From Planctomycetota bacterium (GTDB lineage Bacteria; Planctomycetota; UBA1135; GCA-002686595): a stretch of 64,000 bases of DNA. Positions 56,819-64,000 of this stretch are shown here, piece by piece (within the stretch, counting starts at the first letter, position 1; each line of letters starts with the position of its first letter). A program made the translations under genes and the position numbers. Under the pieces are notes generated by a model, which did not search any database, was not told the DNA's origin, and saw only the letters and a list, made by a program, of their open reading frames with translations. The stretch covers positions 186,001 through 250,000 of the forward strand of contig JACKHV010000004.1 of assembly GCA_020638835.1 (NCBI GenBank). Direction: 5' to 3'.

Positions 56819-58297
56819 CTAGAAGCTGTTGAGGATGCTGTAGAGCGATTGGCTCTGCGCGTTGAGCTGACCCATCAGCTCCTCGAGCGACGAGAAGCGT
56901 TGGCGCTGTTGTTCTTCGTAGGTCTCCAAGTAGCGCTCGAGGTTGTCGATTTGGTTGTCGTAGCGCTTCATGGACTCCTTGATCGTCTTCGTGCGCGAGT
57001 CGAAGAGCGCGTCGACGTACTCGCCGTCCGCGACCTTGATCGGGTCGATCAAGCGGTCGATCGCGCGGTCCAGGCGGCTCATCAGGCCGGTGTCGGCCGT
57101 CGTGTCCGTGTAGTAACCCGGCGTGTTCGGCGCGGCTCCGCCGTTGTCGAAGCCGTCCAGGTCGACGAAGAGGTCGGCGAGCGCTTGGAGGTTCTCGCTC
57201 AGCTTCTCATCGAACTTCGACTCGTTGAGGGTGAGCTTGCCGTCCGTGCTGCTCTTGATGCCGATCAAGCCGAGCGTCGAGTAGCCCTCGGTGTCGTTCT
57301 GGATCGTGGTCAGGTCGAGGTTGAAGAGGGCGTCACTCATCGCGTTGCGCACGGAGCGCAGGATCGAGTCGCCGAAGAGGTCGCCGCCCACCCCGTCTTC
57401 CTCGTCGTAGCTGTTCTGGTCGTTGATGAAGTCGATCACTTCGTTGTAGGCGTCGATGAACTCGTTCATCTGCGTCTTCACGACCTCCGGATCGGCCTCG
57501 ATCGTGAACTGGATCACGTGCCCGGCCTCGGCGGAGATCGCGTCGATGTCGACGCCGTTGATCACGCCGTTGAAGCTGTTCTCGAGGCGCTCGACGCGCA
57601 GGCCGTCGACGATCGCGACGGCGTTCGTGCCGACCGTGATGTTGTTCACGCTCTGGGCGACGCCTTCGCTGTCCGGACCCGTTCCGTCGATCCCGAGTCC
57701 GGCGATGTCGGTGACGATGCCCGAGATGCGCGCGTCCTCTCCGGTCGCCTTCGCGCTCAGCACGAGCTGGTAGCTGCTCGAACCGGCGCCGGTGTTCACG
57801 ACGCTCGCCGTGACGTCGTCACCCGCGAGGTCGTTGATCTGCTGCGCGATCTCCGTGAGGCTCGACTCCCCGGCGGTGAACGCGAGGTCGTACTGCGTCG
57901 TACCGACCGTGAACGAGAGCTGTTGGCCGTCCACCGTCGCGAGGTCGGCGTCGGGGTCGGACACGGCGTCGAACGCCCAGCGGTCGGCTTGCGCCATCGA
58001 GAGCACTTCGAGCGTGTGCGATCCGGCCTGGGCCGTTCCGTTCACGGAGAAGTTCGCCACGCCCTCTTCGCTCGCGCTGACCTTGAAGGCCAGGAAGTCG
58101 GCCAGCTTGGACAGGTCCTTCGCCTTGTCCTGCAGCGACTTGAGGTGCCCCTTGAGCGTGCCGATCAGGTCGAGCTTCGACTGCTGAACGTCCTTCTTCG
58201 CTTGGAGCTGCTGGATCGGGATGCGCTCCGCTTGCACCAACGCGTTGATGATGGCGTTGGTGTCCAGGCCGCTCGCGATTCCGCCAAAGCTGATCAT
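56819..58297 (-). CDS. fliD: FliD, flagellar filament cap (hook-associated protein 2)
   Basis: 492 residues. The N-terminus MISFGGIASGLDTNAIINALVQAERIPIQQLQAKKDVQQSKL is diagnostic. The centre (about 80-270) contains the variable domains (GSHTLEVLSMAQADRWAF; FNGVINGVDIDAIS). The C-terminal coiled coil is VDALFDSRTKTIKESMKRYDNQIDNLERYLETYEEQQRQRFSSLEELMGQLNAQSQSL. It promotes flagellin assembly at the tip. A CCGATAA sigma28-like element lies about 44 bases upstream of the ATG. Confidence 0.96.
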   Translation of the reverse strand: MISFGGIASGLDTNAIINALVQAERIPIQQLQAKKDVQQSKLDLIGTLKGHLKSLQDKAKDLSKLADFLAFKVSASEEGVANFSVNGTAQAGSHTLEVLSMAQADRWAFDAVSDPDADLATVDGQQLSFTVGTTQYDLAFTAGESSLTEIAQQINDLAGDDVTASVVNTGAGSSSYQLVLSAKATGEDARISGIVTDIAGLGIDGTGPDSEGVAQSVNNITVGTNAVAIVDGLRVERLENSFNGVINGVDIDAISAEAGHVIQFTIEADPEVVKTQMNEFIDAYNEVIDFINDQNSYDEEDGVGGDLFGDSILRSVRNAMSDALFNLDLTTIQNDTEGYSTLGLIGIKSSTDGKLTLNESKFDEKLSENLQALADLFVDLDGFDNGGAAPNTPGYYTDTTADTGLMSRLDRAIDRLIDPIKVADGEYVDALFDSRTKTIKESMKRYDNQIDNLERYLETYEEQQRQRFSSLEELMGQLNAQSQSLYSILNSF

Positions 58298-58340
58298 GGT
58301 GGTGTCTCGGTTCGTTTCCGACGGGAGGTCCGACCTCGAG

Positions 58341-58348
58341 TTATCGGA
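58341..58348 (-). promoter_or_regulatory. candidate sigma28 promoter of fliD, -10 element TCCGATAA
   Basis: On the minus strand TCCGATAA (58348-58341) differs from GCCGATAA at one base. Fifteen bases further upstream is CAGC within GCTCAGC, similar to the spacing and the CTCAG sequence before the flgM-like gene. The ATG of fliD is 44 bases downstream. Confidence 0.5.
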
Positions 58349-58472
58349 GTGGTCGCGGTGGAGGCTGAGCGACGAGGCTCAACTTCCTAGCGGGCGGGCG
58401 CTTCGAGATTCCGGCGTTGGGACGACCGGAAAGGCTTTCCGGGTCGCGGCGCGCACAGCCGCCGGAACGGCA

Positions 58473-58504
58473 GAGAGGGACCCCGTCGATACGGGGCCCC
58501 TCTC
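58473..58504 (-). terminator. terminator hairpin after flagellin gene 1
   Basis: The arms 58473-58486 and 58491-58504 pair over 14 positions with one mismatch around CGAT. A second weaker stem (58524-58566) lies directly after the flagellin stop codon at 58569. Confidence 0.65.
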
Positions 58505-58568
58505 CGGAACGAAGGCGTTCGATCCCGTAGTTCGCGGACCCCCGAGGGGATCAGCGAACCCGCGGGAC

Positions 58569-59393
58569 CTAGCCGAGCAGGCTCAGCGCGAGCTGGGGCT
58601 GCTGGTTCGCCTGGGCGAGCACCGAGGTGGCCGCCTGCTGCATGATGTTGTTCTTCGTCAGCGTGGCGGTTTCCTTGGCCACGTCGACGTCACGGATGCG
58701 GCTCTCCGCGGCCGAGAGGTTCTCGTGCACGTTGCGGATCGAGGCGAACGAGCTCTGCAGGCGGTTCTGCGTCGAGCCGAGTTCACCACGGGACGTGTTG
58801 ATGCTGTCGATCGCGGTATCGAGCGCGGTGATCGCGGACTGCGAGTTCGTGACGCTGTCGGCCTGGAGCGCGTCGATCGAGAGCGTCGCCGTCGTCATGT
58901 CCTGGAGGTTGATGTCGATCGTGTCGTCGGCACTGGTGCCGATGCCGACCTGGATGCTGGCCGTGGCGGTCGAGCCGTCGGCGAGCTTGATGCCGTTGAA
59001 TTCGGCGAGGTTGGCGACGCGGTCGATCTCGTCACGCAGCTCGACGAACTCGGTGTCGATCGTCGCACGGTCGCTCGAGCTGAGCGTGCCGTTCGAGGAC
59101 TGAACGGCGAGCTCGCGCATGCGGTTCAGGATGTTGCTGACCTCGTTCATCGCGCCTTCGGCGGTCTGAACCATCGAGATGCCGTCCTGCGCGTTGCGGG
59201 AGGCAACGTCGAAGGAGCGGATCTGCGAACGCATCTTCTCGGAGATGCCGAGGCCCGCGGCGTCGTCCGCGGCAGTCGCGATGCGCATGCCCGAGGAGAG
59301 GCGGGAGTAGCTGCCCTGCAGGTTGCTCGTGATGGAACCCAGGTTCCGCTGAGCGGTCAGCGAGGCGATGTTGGTGTTGACTCGAAGTCCCAT
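58569..59393 (-). CDS. flagellin (copy 1)
   Basis: 274 residues. N-terminal D0/D1: MGLRVNTNIASLTAQRNLGSITSNLQGSYSRLSSGMRIATAADDAAGLGISEKMRSQIRSFDVASRNAQDGISMVQTAEGAMNEVSNILNRMRELAVQSSNGT. C-terminal D1/D0: TALDTAIDSINTSRGELGSTQNRLQSSFASIRNVHENLSAAESRIRDVDVAKETATLTKNNIMQQAATSVLAQANQQPQLALSLLG. The outer domain is only about 60 residues, so it is a compact flagellin. It is a paralogue of the next gene, about 250 bases away. Good ribosome site AAGGAAC upstream. No clear sigma28 or sigma54 box was found upstream. Confidence 0.97.
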   Translation of the reverse strand: MGLRVNTNIASLTAQRNLGSITSNLQGSYSRLSSGMRIATAADDAAGLGISEKMRSQIRSFDVASRNAQDGISMVQTAEGAMNEVSNILNRMRELAVQSSNGTLSSSDRATIDTEFVELRDEIDRVANLAEFNGIKLADGSTATASIQVGIGTSADDTIDINLQDMTTATLSIDALQADSVTNSQSAITALDTAIDSINTSRGELGSTQNRLQSSFASIRNVHENLSAAESRIRDVDVAKETATLTKNNIMQQAATSVLAQANQQPQLALSLLG

Positions 59394-59432
59394 GACAGTG
59401 TCGTTCCTTGGATTGGAATGAAGGTAAAAGGG

Positions 59433-59530
59433 AGTGCATGCCCAGGGGTGCCGGCGCGTCCTCTCCTCGGATCCCCGCTCGAGGCGACCACTCCGCAACT
59501 TGGCACGGCGCGGAGTCGGTGGCATGCACT
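59433..59530. repeat. spaced 10-bp inverted repeat in the flagellin 1 upstream region
   Basis: AGTGCATGCC at 59433-59442 and GGCATGCACT at 59521-59530 are exact reverse complements. Between them lies a second imperfect pair (CACTCCGC / GCGGAGT). On the flagellin transcript this could form a branched leader; on DNA it could be an operator pair. Confidence 0.5.
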
Positions 59531-59647
59531 GCCGCCTCTCGAGAGGACCGGACACATCCGGTGCTCGTTCCCTTCCCGCACGACAGGCGCGGGAGGGATT
59601 CCTACTGACTCAAAGAGATCGCTGCGGGCCGACCGCCCGACGGGTCA

Positions 59648-60469
59648 CTAACCTTGCAGCAGCGCGAGCGCGATCTGCGGTTGCTGGTTCGCTTGCGCGA
59701 GCACCGAAGTCGCCGCCTGCTGCATGATGTTGTTGCGCGTCATGTCCGCGGTCTCCGCGGCGATGTCCACGTCGCGGATGCGGCTCTCGGCGGCCGAGAG
59801 GTTCTCATGCGCGTTGCGGATCGAAGCGAAGGAGCTCTGCATGCGGTTCTGGGCCGAGCCGAGCGCGCCGCGCGCGGTGTTGAGCGTGTCGATCGCCGTG
59901 TCGAGCGCGCCGAGCGCCGACTGGGCGTTCGCGGTCGAGTCCGTCATCAGGCTGTCGATGCCGAGCGTCGTCGCCGTGGTGTCGGGGAAGGTGATCGTGA
60001 TCATCTGACCGACGCCGATGCCGACCTGGATGTCGGTCGAGGCGTTCGTGCCGTCGAGCAGCCTGATCCCGTTGAACTCGGAGGTGTTCGCGATGCGGTC
60101 GATCTCGCCGAGCATCGACTGGAACTCGGTGTCGATCGTCGTGCGGTCGGCGGCCGAGAGGGTGCCGTTCGACGCCTGCACCGCGAGCTCGCGGAGGCGG
60201 ACCAGCACGTTCGAAGCCTCGTTCAGCGCGCCTTCGGCGGTCTGAGCGAGGGAGATGCCGTCCTGCGCGTTGCGGGAGGCGACGTCGTACGAACGGATCT
60301 GCGAGCGCATGCGCTCCGAGATCGCGAGCCCGGCGGCGTCGTCCGCGGCCGAAGCGATGCGAAGCCCCGACGCGAGGCGACCGTAGTTGCCCTCGAGTCT
60401 GGCGCTCACGGTGCTCAGATTGCGCTGGGCGGAGAGCGAGGCGATGTTCGTGTTGACGCGGAGTCCCAT
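59648..60469 (-). CDS. flagellin (copy 2)
   Basis: 273 residues. It opens MGLRVNTNIASLSAQRNLSTVSARLEGNYGRLASGLRIASAADDAAGLAISERMRSQIRSYDVASRNAQDGISLAQTAEGALNEASNVLVRLRELAVQASNGTLS and closes LGSAQNRMQSSFASIRNAHENLSAAESRIRDVDIAAETADMTRNNIMQQAATSVLAQANQQPQIALALLQG. Both conserved ends are intact, and the middle differs from copy 1 (TDIQVGIGVGQMITITFPDTTATTLGIDSL). The filament is therefore probably made of two flagellins. It is divergent from the response-regulator gene. Confidence 0.97.
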   Translation of the reverse strand: MGLRVNTNIASLSAQRNLSTVSARLEGNYGRLASGLRIASAADDAAGLAISERMRSQIRSYDVASRNAQDGISLAQTAEGALNEASNVLVRLRELAVQASNGTLSAADRTTIDTEFQSMLGEIDRIANTSEFNGIRLLDGTNASTDIQVGIGVGQMITITFPDTTATTLGIDSLMTDSTANAQSALGALDTAIDTLNTARGALGSAQNRMQSSFASIRNAHENLSAAESRIRDVDIAAETADMTRNNIMQQAATSVLAQANQQPQIALALLQG

Positions 60470-60793
60470 GTGTCTGGCTCGGTACGATGCGGGGCCGGAA
60501 GGGGCCCGAGTTTCGGCGGGGTGGGCCTCGCCGTTCTCGGGTCACAGCGGTTCTCGGAGCGAGACAGGCTTCCCTGAGCGTGCGCGCCCAACTTTTTGGA
60601 ATCTCCTCGCGGCGCGGGCGTGGAGCCGCGCGGGCCGTCCGTTAAATAGGAGGCGTCGCAGAAGCCTCTCCGCGACGCCTTGCGACGTGCCGCGAGAGGG
60701 ACTCGACGCACACCTCGCCGACCTCGACCCGGAAGTTCTTTCGCGGAGCGGTCGAAAGGACTTCCATCTCGCCTGCCCGAGCACACGCCCCGC
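60470..60793. other. 324-bp divergent region between flagellin 2 and the response regulator
   Basis: It is GC-rich, with an AT-rich spot at 60650-60658 (GTTAAATAG) and an inverted repeat close to the regulator start (60731-60765). I found no consensus sigma54 or sigma28 element for the flagellin. No further gene is supported. Confidence 0.6.
60731..60765 (+). promoter_or_regulatory. inverted repeat 28 bp upstream of the response-regulator gene
   Basis: The arms 60731-60743 and 60753-60765 pair over 13 positions with one mismatch around a 9-base centre. It could be an autoregulatory operator or an mRNA leader hairpin. Confidence 0.5.
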
Positions 60794-62182
60794 ATGAGCC
60801 TCCGCATCCTGGTCGCCGACGACGACGTTCGAGTCCGCACCGGACTCGTCGCGGTCGTGCAGGCGCTCGGCCACCGCACCTGCGAGGCCGCGACCGGTCG
60901 CGAAGCCGTGCAGGTAACCGAGCGCGAGCGTCCCGACGTCGTGTTGCTCGACCTGCAGATGCCGGACGGCACCGGGCTCGACGTGCTGCCCGAGCTGGTC
61001 CGCGACGCAGCCGGCCCGTCCGTCGTGATGGTCACCGGAGTCGCCGAGGTGGAGACCGCCGTCGCCGCGATGCGCGCCGGCGCCGCCGACTTCCTGGAGA
61101 AGCCCGTGCGGCTCGAAGTGCTGCAGGGCGTGCTCGAACGCGTCTCCCGCGGCCGCGCCGTGGCGCGCGAGCGAGACCTGCTGCGCGACGAGATCGCTCG
61201 CCTGCGCTCGGGCCCCATCGTGGGAGAATCGCGCGGGATCCACCGTGTTCACGACCAGATCGACCGAGTTGCATCCACGCCGCGCACGACCGTGCTGATC
61301 ACCGGCGAGAGCGGCGTGGGCAAGGAACTCGTCGCGCGAGCGATCCACGAGCGCTCGAAGCGCGCCGACGGCCCCTTCGTGGCGCTGAACTGCGCCGCGC
61401 TCGCCGACTCGATGCTCGAGGCCGAGCTCTTCGGCTACGAACCCGGCGCTTTCACCGGCGCGCTGCCCAAGGGCCGCGAAGGCCTGTTCGCCGCCGCCGA
61501 GGGCGGGACGCTGTTCCTCGACGAGATCGGTGAGCTGGCCCCCGAGCTGCAGGCCAAGCTGCTGCGCGTGCTGCAGGAACGCAGCTTCCGGCGCGTCGGC
61601 GGCCACGACGACCACCCCACGGACGTGCGCATCCTGGCCTCGACGAACCGCGACCTCGCGGCGATGGTCGAGCAGGGGCGCTTCCGCGAGGACCTCTACT
61701 ACCGCCTCAACGTGCTCTCGATCGTGGTGCCGCCGCTGCGCGAGCGCCGCGAGGACGTCGCGCACCTGGCGCGGCACTTCCTGGCGCACTTCGAAGCCGA
61801 GTTCGGCCGTGAATACGCCGGTTTCGACGAATCCGCACTCGCCGAGCTGGCCGCGCGCCCGTGGCCGGGCAACATCCGCGAGCTGCGCAACGCCGTGGAG
61901 CGCGCCGCGCTGAACGCCGGCGGTGGCCTGGTGCGCCTCGAGCACCTGGAGGCCGGCGAGGCCCGCCCCGCCCCCCCGGAACCCGCTGCACCCGCCGCGG
62001 ACTCGACCGACCCGGCGGCGCCCTATCAACTGGGGCTCGAGTCGCTGGACTGGCGCGCGGCCGAGGAAGTCCTCGTGCGCCGCGCCCTGCAAGAGGCCGC
62101 GGGCAACCGCAGCGAGACGGCGCGCCTGCTCGGGGTGAACCGGGCGACGCTCTACAACAAGCTCAAGGCCTTCGGGATCTGA
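60794..62182 (+). CDS. sigma54-dependent response regulator, FlrC/FleR-like flagellar activator
   Basis: 462 residues from ATG 60794. Receiver domain: [17 protein letters not shown] (acidic pair), phospho-acceptor D53 in [14 protein letters not shown]81 and K103 (ADFLEKPV). AAA+ domain: [17 protein letters not shown] (Walker A), [21 protein letters not shown] (sigma54 loop), [12 protein letters not shown] (Walker B), [26 protein letters not shown]. Fis [34 protein letters not shown]. All catalytic residues are present. Context next to flagellins and sigma54 promoters makes it the likely master or class-II flagellar activator. Confidence 0.95.
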   Translation: MSLRILVADDDVRVRTGLVAVVQALGHRTCEAATGREAVQVTERERPDVVLLDLQMPDGTGLDVLPELVRDAAGPSVVMVTGVAEVETAVAAMRAGAADFLEKPVRLEVLQGVLERVSRGRAVARERDLLRDEIARLRSGPIVGESRGIHRVHDQIDRVASTPRTTVLITGESGVGKELVARAIHERSKRADGPFVALNCAALADSMLEAELFGYEPGAFTGALPKGREGLFAAAEGGTLFLDEIGELAPELQAKLLRVLQERSFRRVGGHDDHPTDVRILASTNRDLAAMVEQGRFREDLYYRLNVLSIVVPPLRERREDVAHLARHFLAHFEAEFGREYAGFDESALAELAARPWPGNIRELRNAVERAALNAGGGLVRLEHLEAGEARPAPPEPAAPAADSTDPAAPYQLGLESLDWRAAEEVLVRRALQEAAGNRSETARLLGVNRATLYNKLKAFGI

Positions 62183-62223
62183 CGCGCGCCGGCCGGCGGA
62201 CCGGGAACGGTGCCGCGGCCGAC

Positions 62224-62240
62224 TGTCGCGAATCTCGACG
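62224..62240. promoter_or_regulatory. TGTCG-N7-CGACG palindrome, probable activator site
   Basis: TGTCG at 62224-62228 and CGACG at 62236-62240, spacing 7, one base different from the two sites before fliO. It lies about 315 bases upstream of the predicted sigma54 start, within the range of enhancer sites. Confidence 0.5.
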
Positions 62241-62515
62241 CCTCCTGCGCGCCTTTCCAGTCCGCGAGCGATCGCGTCGACAGAGGCCGCGATCCGCTGG
62301 GGAGACCCGTGCCGAGGCGGCAAACCGTTCCGGGCGGCACCCTCCCCCCCCACCCCAGGTGACCGCCGCGTCGGAAAAAGGTCACCACCCTTCCGCTCCC
62401 CGACCGGGAAAGCAGGGCCGCTTCCCGGGGGTCCTGTCTCGCAAGGTGGAAAAAAGTACGCGATTCGGGCGGTCGTCCATCAAGCGATCGGGGGGCAAGG
62501 GTCGAACAACGCGCT

Positions 62516-62530
62516 TGGCACCGGCATTGC
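62516..62530 (+). promoter_or_regulatory. consensus sigma54 promoter of the degenerate kinase operon
   Basis: TGGCAC-CGGCA-TTGC, with GG (62517-62518) and GC (62529-62530) separated by exactly 10 bases. The predicted start site near 62542 leaves a 13-base leader before the ATG at 62555, containing GGAAGGACGAG as ribosome site. Confidence 0.88.
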
Positions 62531-62554
62531 GCCGGTGGAAGGACGAGAACGACC

Positions 62555-63214
62555 ATGAACACCCGACTCCAAGACGCCCCCGCGCAGCTCCACGACACCC
62601 AGCGACGTTCCATCGAGGACGCGCTCATTGCGGAGATCCGCGTTCCGATGGCCGCGCTGCGGGCCGCGCTCGAGAACCTCGCCCGACAGGGCGCGGACAC
62701 GGCCGAGCGCGCGAAGGTGCTCGAGGCCGCGGCGGACGAAGTCGGACGCCTGTCGCACAAGGTGACGACGCTGCTCGACGCCGCACTCGCGACGCCGAGT
62801 GCCACGACGAGCTGTCGCATCAGCGAGCTCCAGCAGCGCTTGATCCGCGCGATCGACCCCGCGCTGCACGGCGCGGTCGAGATCGCCTGCGAAGACACCT
62901 GGGCCGCCGTCGCGATCGACGCCGCGCCCTTCGCAGGTGCGCTCGCCGGCCTCGTCGAGTCGCTCGCGCTCGGTGGAGCGCAAGTGCTCGTGCGACTGTC
63001 CTACGCGGACGGCCTCGACGTGCGCCTCTTCGCGGCGACCGAACACCGCCGCCACTACCTCGACCACGGCTCGATCGACGGCGCGCGCCTCGCCGGAGCC
63101 GAGCGTGAACTCGAAGCGCTCGGTGTGCGCGTGAACTGGCGCACGACCCACTGCGGTGCGGTGCGCGTCGCGCTGCGCCACGACGACCGCGACTCCTTCG
63201 GAGGTGCCGCGTGA
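62555..63214 (+). CDS. histidine-kinase-like protein lacking the phospho-acceptor histidine
   Basis: 219 residues. Residues about 18-80 resemble a HisKA two-helix hairpin: LIAEIRVPMAALRAALENLARQG aligns with the SHELRTPL box, but Ala26 stands where His is required. The C-terminal ~120 residues resemble a shrunken HATPase: LAGLVESLALGGAQVLVRLSYADGLDVRLFAAT lacks the N-box Asn and the DxGxG. No membrane segment or input domain. It overlaps the next gene (GTGA). Probably a dimeric scaffold or regulator of the neighbouring proteins rather than an enzyme. Confidence 0.65.
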   Translation: MNTRLQDAPAQLHDTQRRSIEDALIAEIRVPMAALRAALENLARQGADTAERAKVLEAAADEVGRLSHKVTTLLDAALATPSATTSCRISELQQRLIRAIDPALHGAVEIACEDTWAAVAIDAAPFAGALAGLVESLALGGAQVLVRLSYADGLDVRLFAATEHRRHYLDHGSIDGARLAGAERELEALGVRVNWRTTHCGAVRVALRHDDRDSFGGAA

Positions 63215-64000
63215 TCCCGCGCGAGCTCGACGTCCTGATCATCGAGCGCGACACGGCGATCGCCGGTGCGCTCGCGGCCAGCTTCCAGAAGCGCGGCCAC
63301 TACGTGCGCGTGGCGTCGAGCTGCGAGGAAGCGCTCGACCTCCCGCGTCCCGACGCGCTGATCGCTTGCGCCGACCCCGGCGGCCTCACCGCGACGGAAC
63401 TGATCAGCCACTACCGCTCGACCGGCGCGCTGCCGCGCTGCGTCGTGATCGCGGATCGTCCCTCGCTGGACGGCTGCCGCGAAGCGCTGCGCCTCGGCGC
63501 GGCGGACTACTTGCCGACGCCCTTCCGCCTCGAGGACGTGATCCGCGCCGTCGAGTCGGACGCGCCCGCCGCGAACACGAGCGGCTGTCCGTCGCTGCAG
63601 CTCGAGATCGACGCCGACCAAGCGTCGATGCTGCGCGCGGGTCGCGAGCTGGCGGCCTTCTGCACGCGCGCCGGCCTCGGCCCGAGCACGCGCGCCCGAC
63701 TGGTCAGCGCGACGCTCGAGTGCGTCGAGAACGCGGTGCTCCACGCCTACCAACCGGGCGAAGCCGGCACGATCGAGATCGAAGCCGTGCTCGACGCCCG
63801 CGAGTGCCTCGTGCGTGTCGTCGACCAAGGCGTCGGCCTGATCGCGGACGAGTCCGCTCAAGAACACGAGGACGGTCTGCGTCCCGGCCTCGAGCGCGCC
63901 GCCGGTTGCGCCGAGGAGCTGCGCGTGCTCAGCGCGCCCGGCGCCGGCACGACCGCCGAGCTCCGCTTCCGCGCTTACCGCGTGGACTTCGACGAAGCCG
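63211..64000 (+). CDS. degenerate receiver domain fused to RsbW/SpoIIAB-type GHKL ATPase (runs off window)
   Basis: 263 residues to the window edge, no stop seen; GTG 63211 overlaps the upstream stop. Residues about 5-115 have a receiver fold (LDVLIIERDTAIAGALAASFQKRGHYVRVASSCEEAL; REALRLGAADYLPTPFRLEDVIRAV). The phospho-acceptor Asp position is Cys53 (DALIACADPGG) and the conserved Lys is Thr103. Residues about 128-255 match HATPase_c_2: LECVENAVLHAY (N-box Asn174, His178), VVDQGVGL (D-x-G-x-G), GAGTTAELRF. Such kinases bind sigma or anti-sigma-antagonist proteins. More domains may lie beyond the edge. Confidence 0.75.
   Translation, partial: MIPRELDVLIIERDTAIAGALAASFQKRGHYVRVASSCEEALDLPRPDALIACADPGGLTATELISHYRSTGALPRCVVIADRPSLDGCREALRLGAADYLPTPFRLEDVIRAVESDAPAANTSGCPSLQLEIDADQASMLRAGRELAAFCTRAGLGPSTRARLVSATLECVENAVLHAYQPGEAGTIEIEAVLDARECLVRVVDQGVGLIADESAQEHEDGLRPGLERAAGCAEELRVLSAPGAGTTAELRFRAYRVDFDEA

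Larger units (their letters stand above)
62183..62554. other. 372-bp regulatory region upstream of the degenerate kinase operon
   Basis: It contains one TGTCG-N7-CGACG palindrome (62224-62240), a half site CGACA (62278-62282), and a consensus sigma54 promoter (62516-62530). No coding region is supported. Confidence 0.7.

Noticed and set aside
59500..59520. TGGCACG in the flagellin 1 upstream region as a possible sigma54 -24 element
   Set aside because: It points away from the flagellin and has no GC at the -12 position (AG instead).

Overview
This is a GC-rich window (roughly 70 % by eye) from the chromosome of a bacterium with a two-membrane envelope. It is most likely a deep-branching member of the Planctomycetota. 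That placement is inferred from gene content: lipoboxes and outer-membrane-type barrels, FG-GAP/CRTAC1 proteins, a sulfatase-like enzyme, a kinase fused to transcription-factor domains, sigma54 control of motility, and many unfamiliar secreted repeat proteins. I see no rRNA, tRNA, CRISPR array, insertion sequence or phage gene.

Left part (1-26,240): the cut-off end of a Cys/Met PLP enzyme, a small membrane protein and a 1,369-residue exported TPR protein. Next is sppA, then a minus-strand operon of ECF sigma factor, zinc-finger anti-sigma, Spy-like periplasmic protein, PilM/PilN-like and PilO-like proteins. ribBA, a HEAT-repeat/cyclophilin lipoprotein, a trypsin-like protease, a SnoaL-like protein and a porin follow. 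A TPR lipoprotein paired with a CRTAC1 lipoprotein, purH, a sulfatase-like protein and a VOC protein complete this part. Two hypothetical secreted proteins then lie in a short lower-GC islet (about 24,950-26,650).

Middle part (26,240-43,000): a 1,463-residue protein joins a kinase-like domain, TPRs, GAF, a sigma54-activating AAA+ domain and a Fis-type HTH. After it come two large secreted repeat proteins separated by a 170-nt imperfect hairpin, prfB with its programmed +1 frameshift, a Xaa-Pro peptidase, sfsA, a HAD phosphatase, a multi-pass membrane protein and an M1 metallopeptidase.

Right part (43,000-64,000): a flagellar regulon. A FlgM-like anti-sigma gene converges on a 14-gene minus-strand operon: fliO-fliP-fliQ-fliR-flhB-flhA-flhF-flhG, a small membrane protein, fliA, two small unknowns and two lipoproteins. 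A consensus sigma54 promoter sits directly before fliO. A small divergent gene encodes a lone histidine-phosphoacceptor-like domain. After a pirin and a nitroreductase broken by an 8-bp duplication come a FliT-like gene, fliS, fliD, two flagellins, and a sigma54-dependent response regulator. A second sigma54 promoter drives a pair encoding a histidine-kinase-like protein without its histidine and a receiver-like domain without its aspartate fused to a GHKL ATPase; the last gene runs off the window.

Working model (inference): the NtrC-type regulator at 60,794 activates both sigma54 promoters, which share a TGTCG-N7-CGACA palindrome upstream. FliA and the FlgM-like protein control late genes through CCGATAA-type promoters. 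The degenerate signalling proteins may have replaced the usual sensor kinase of such circuits.
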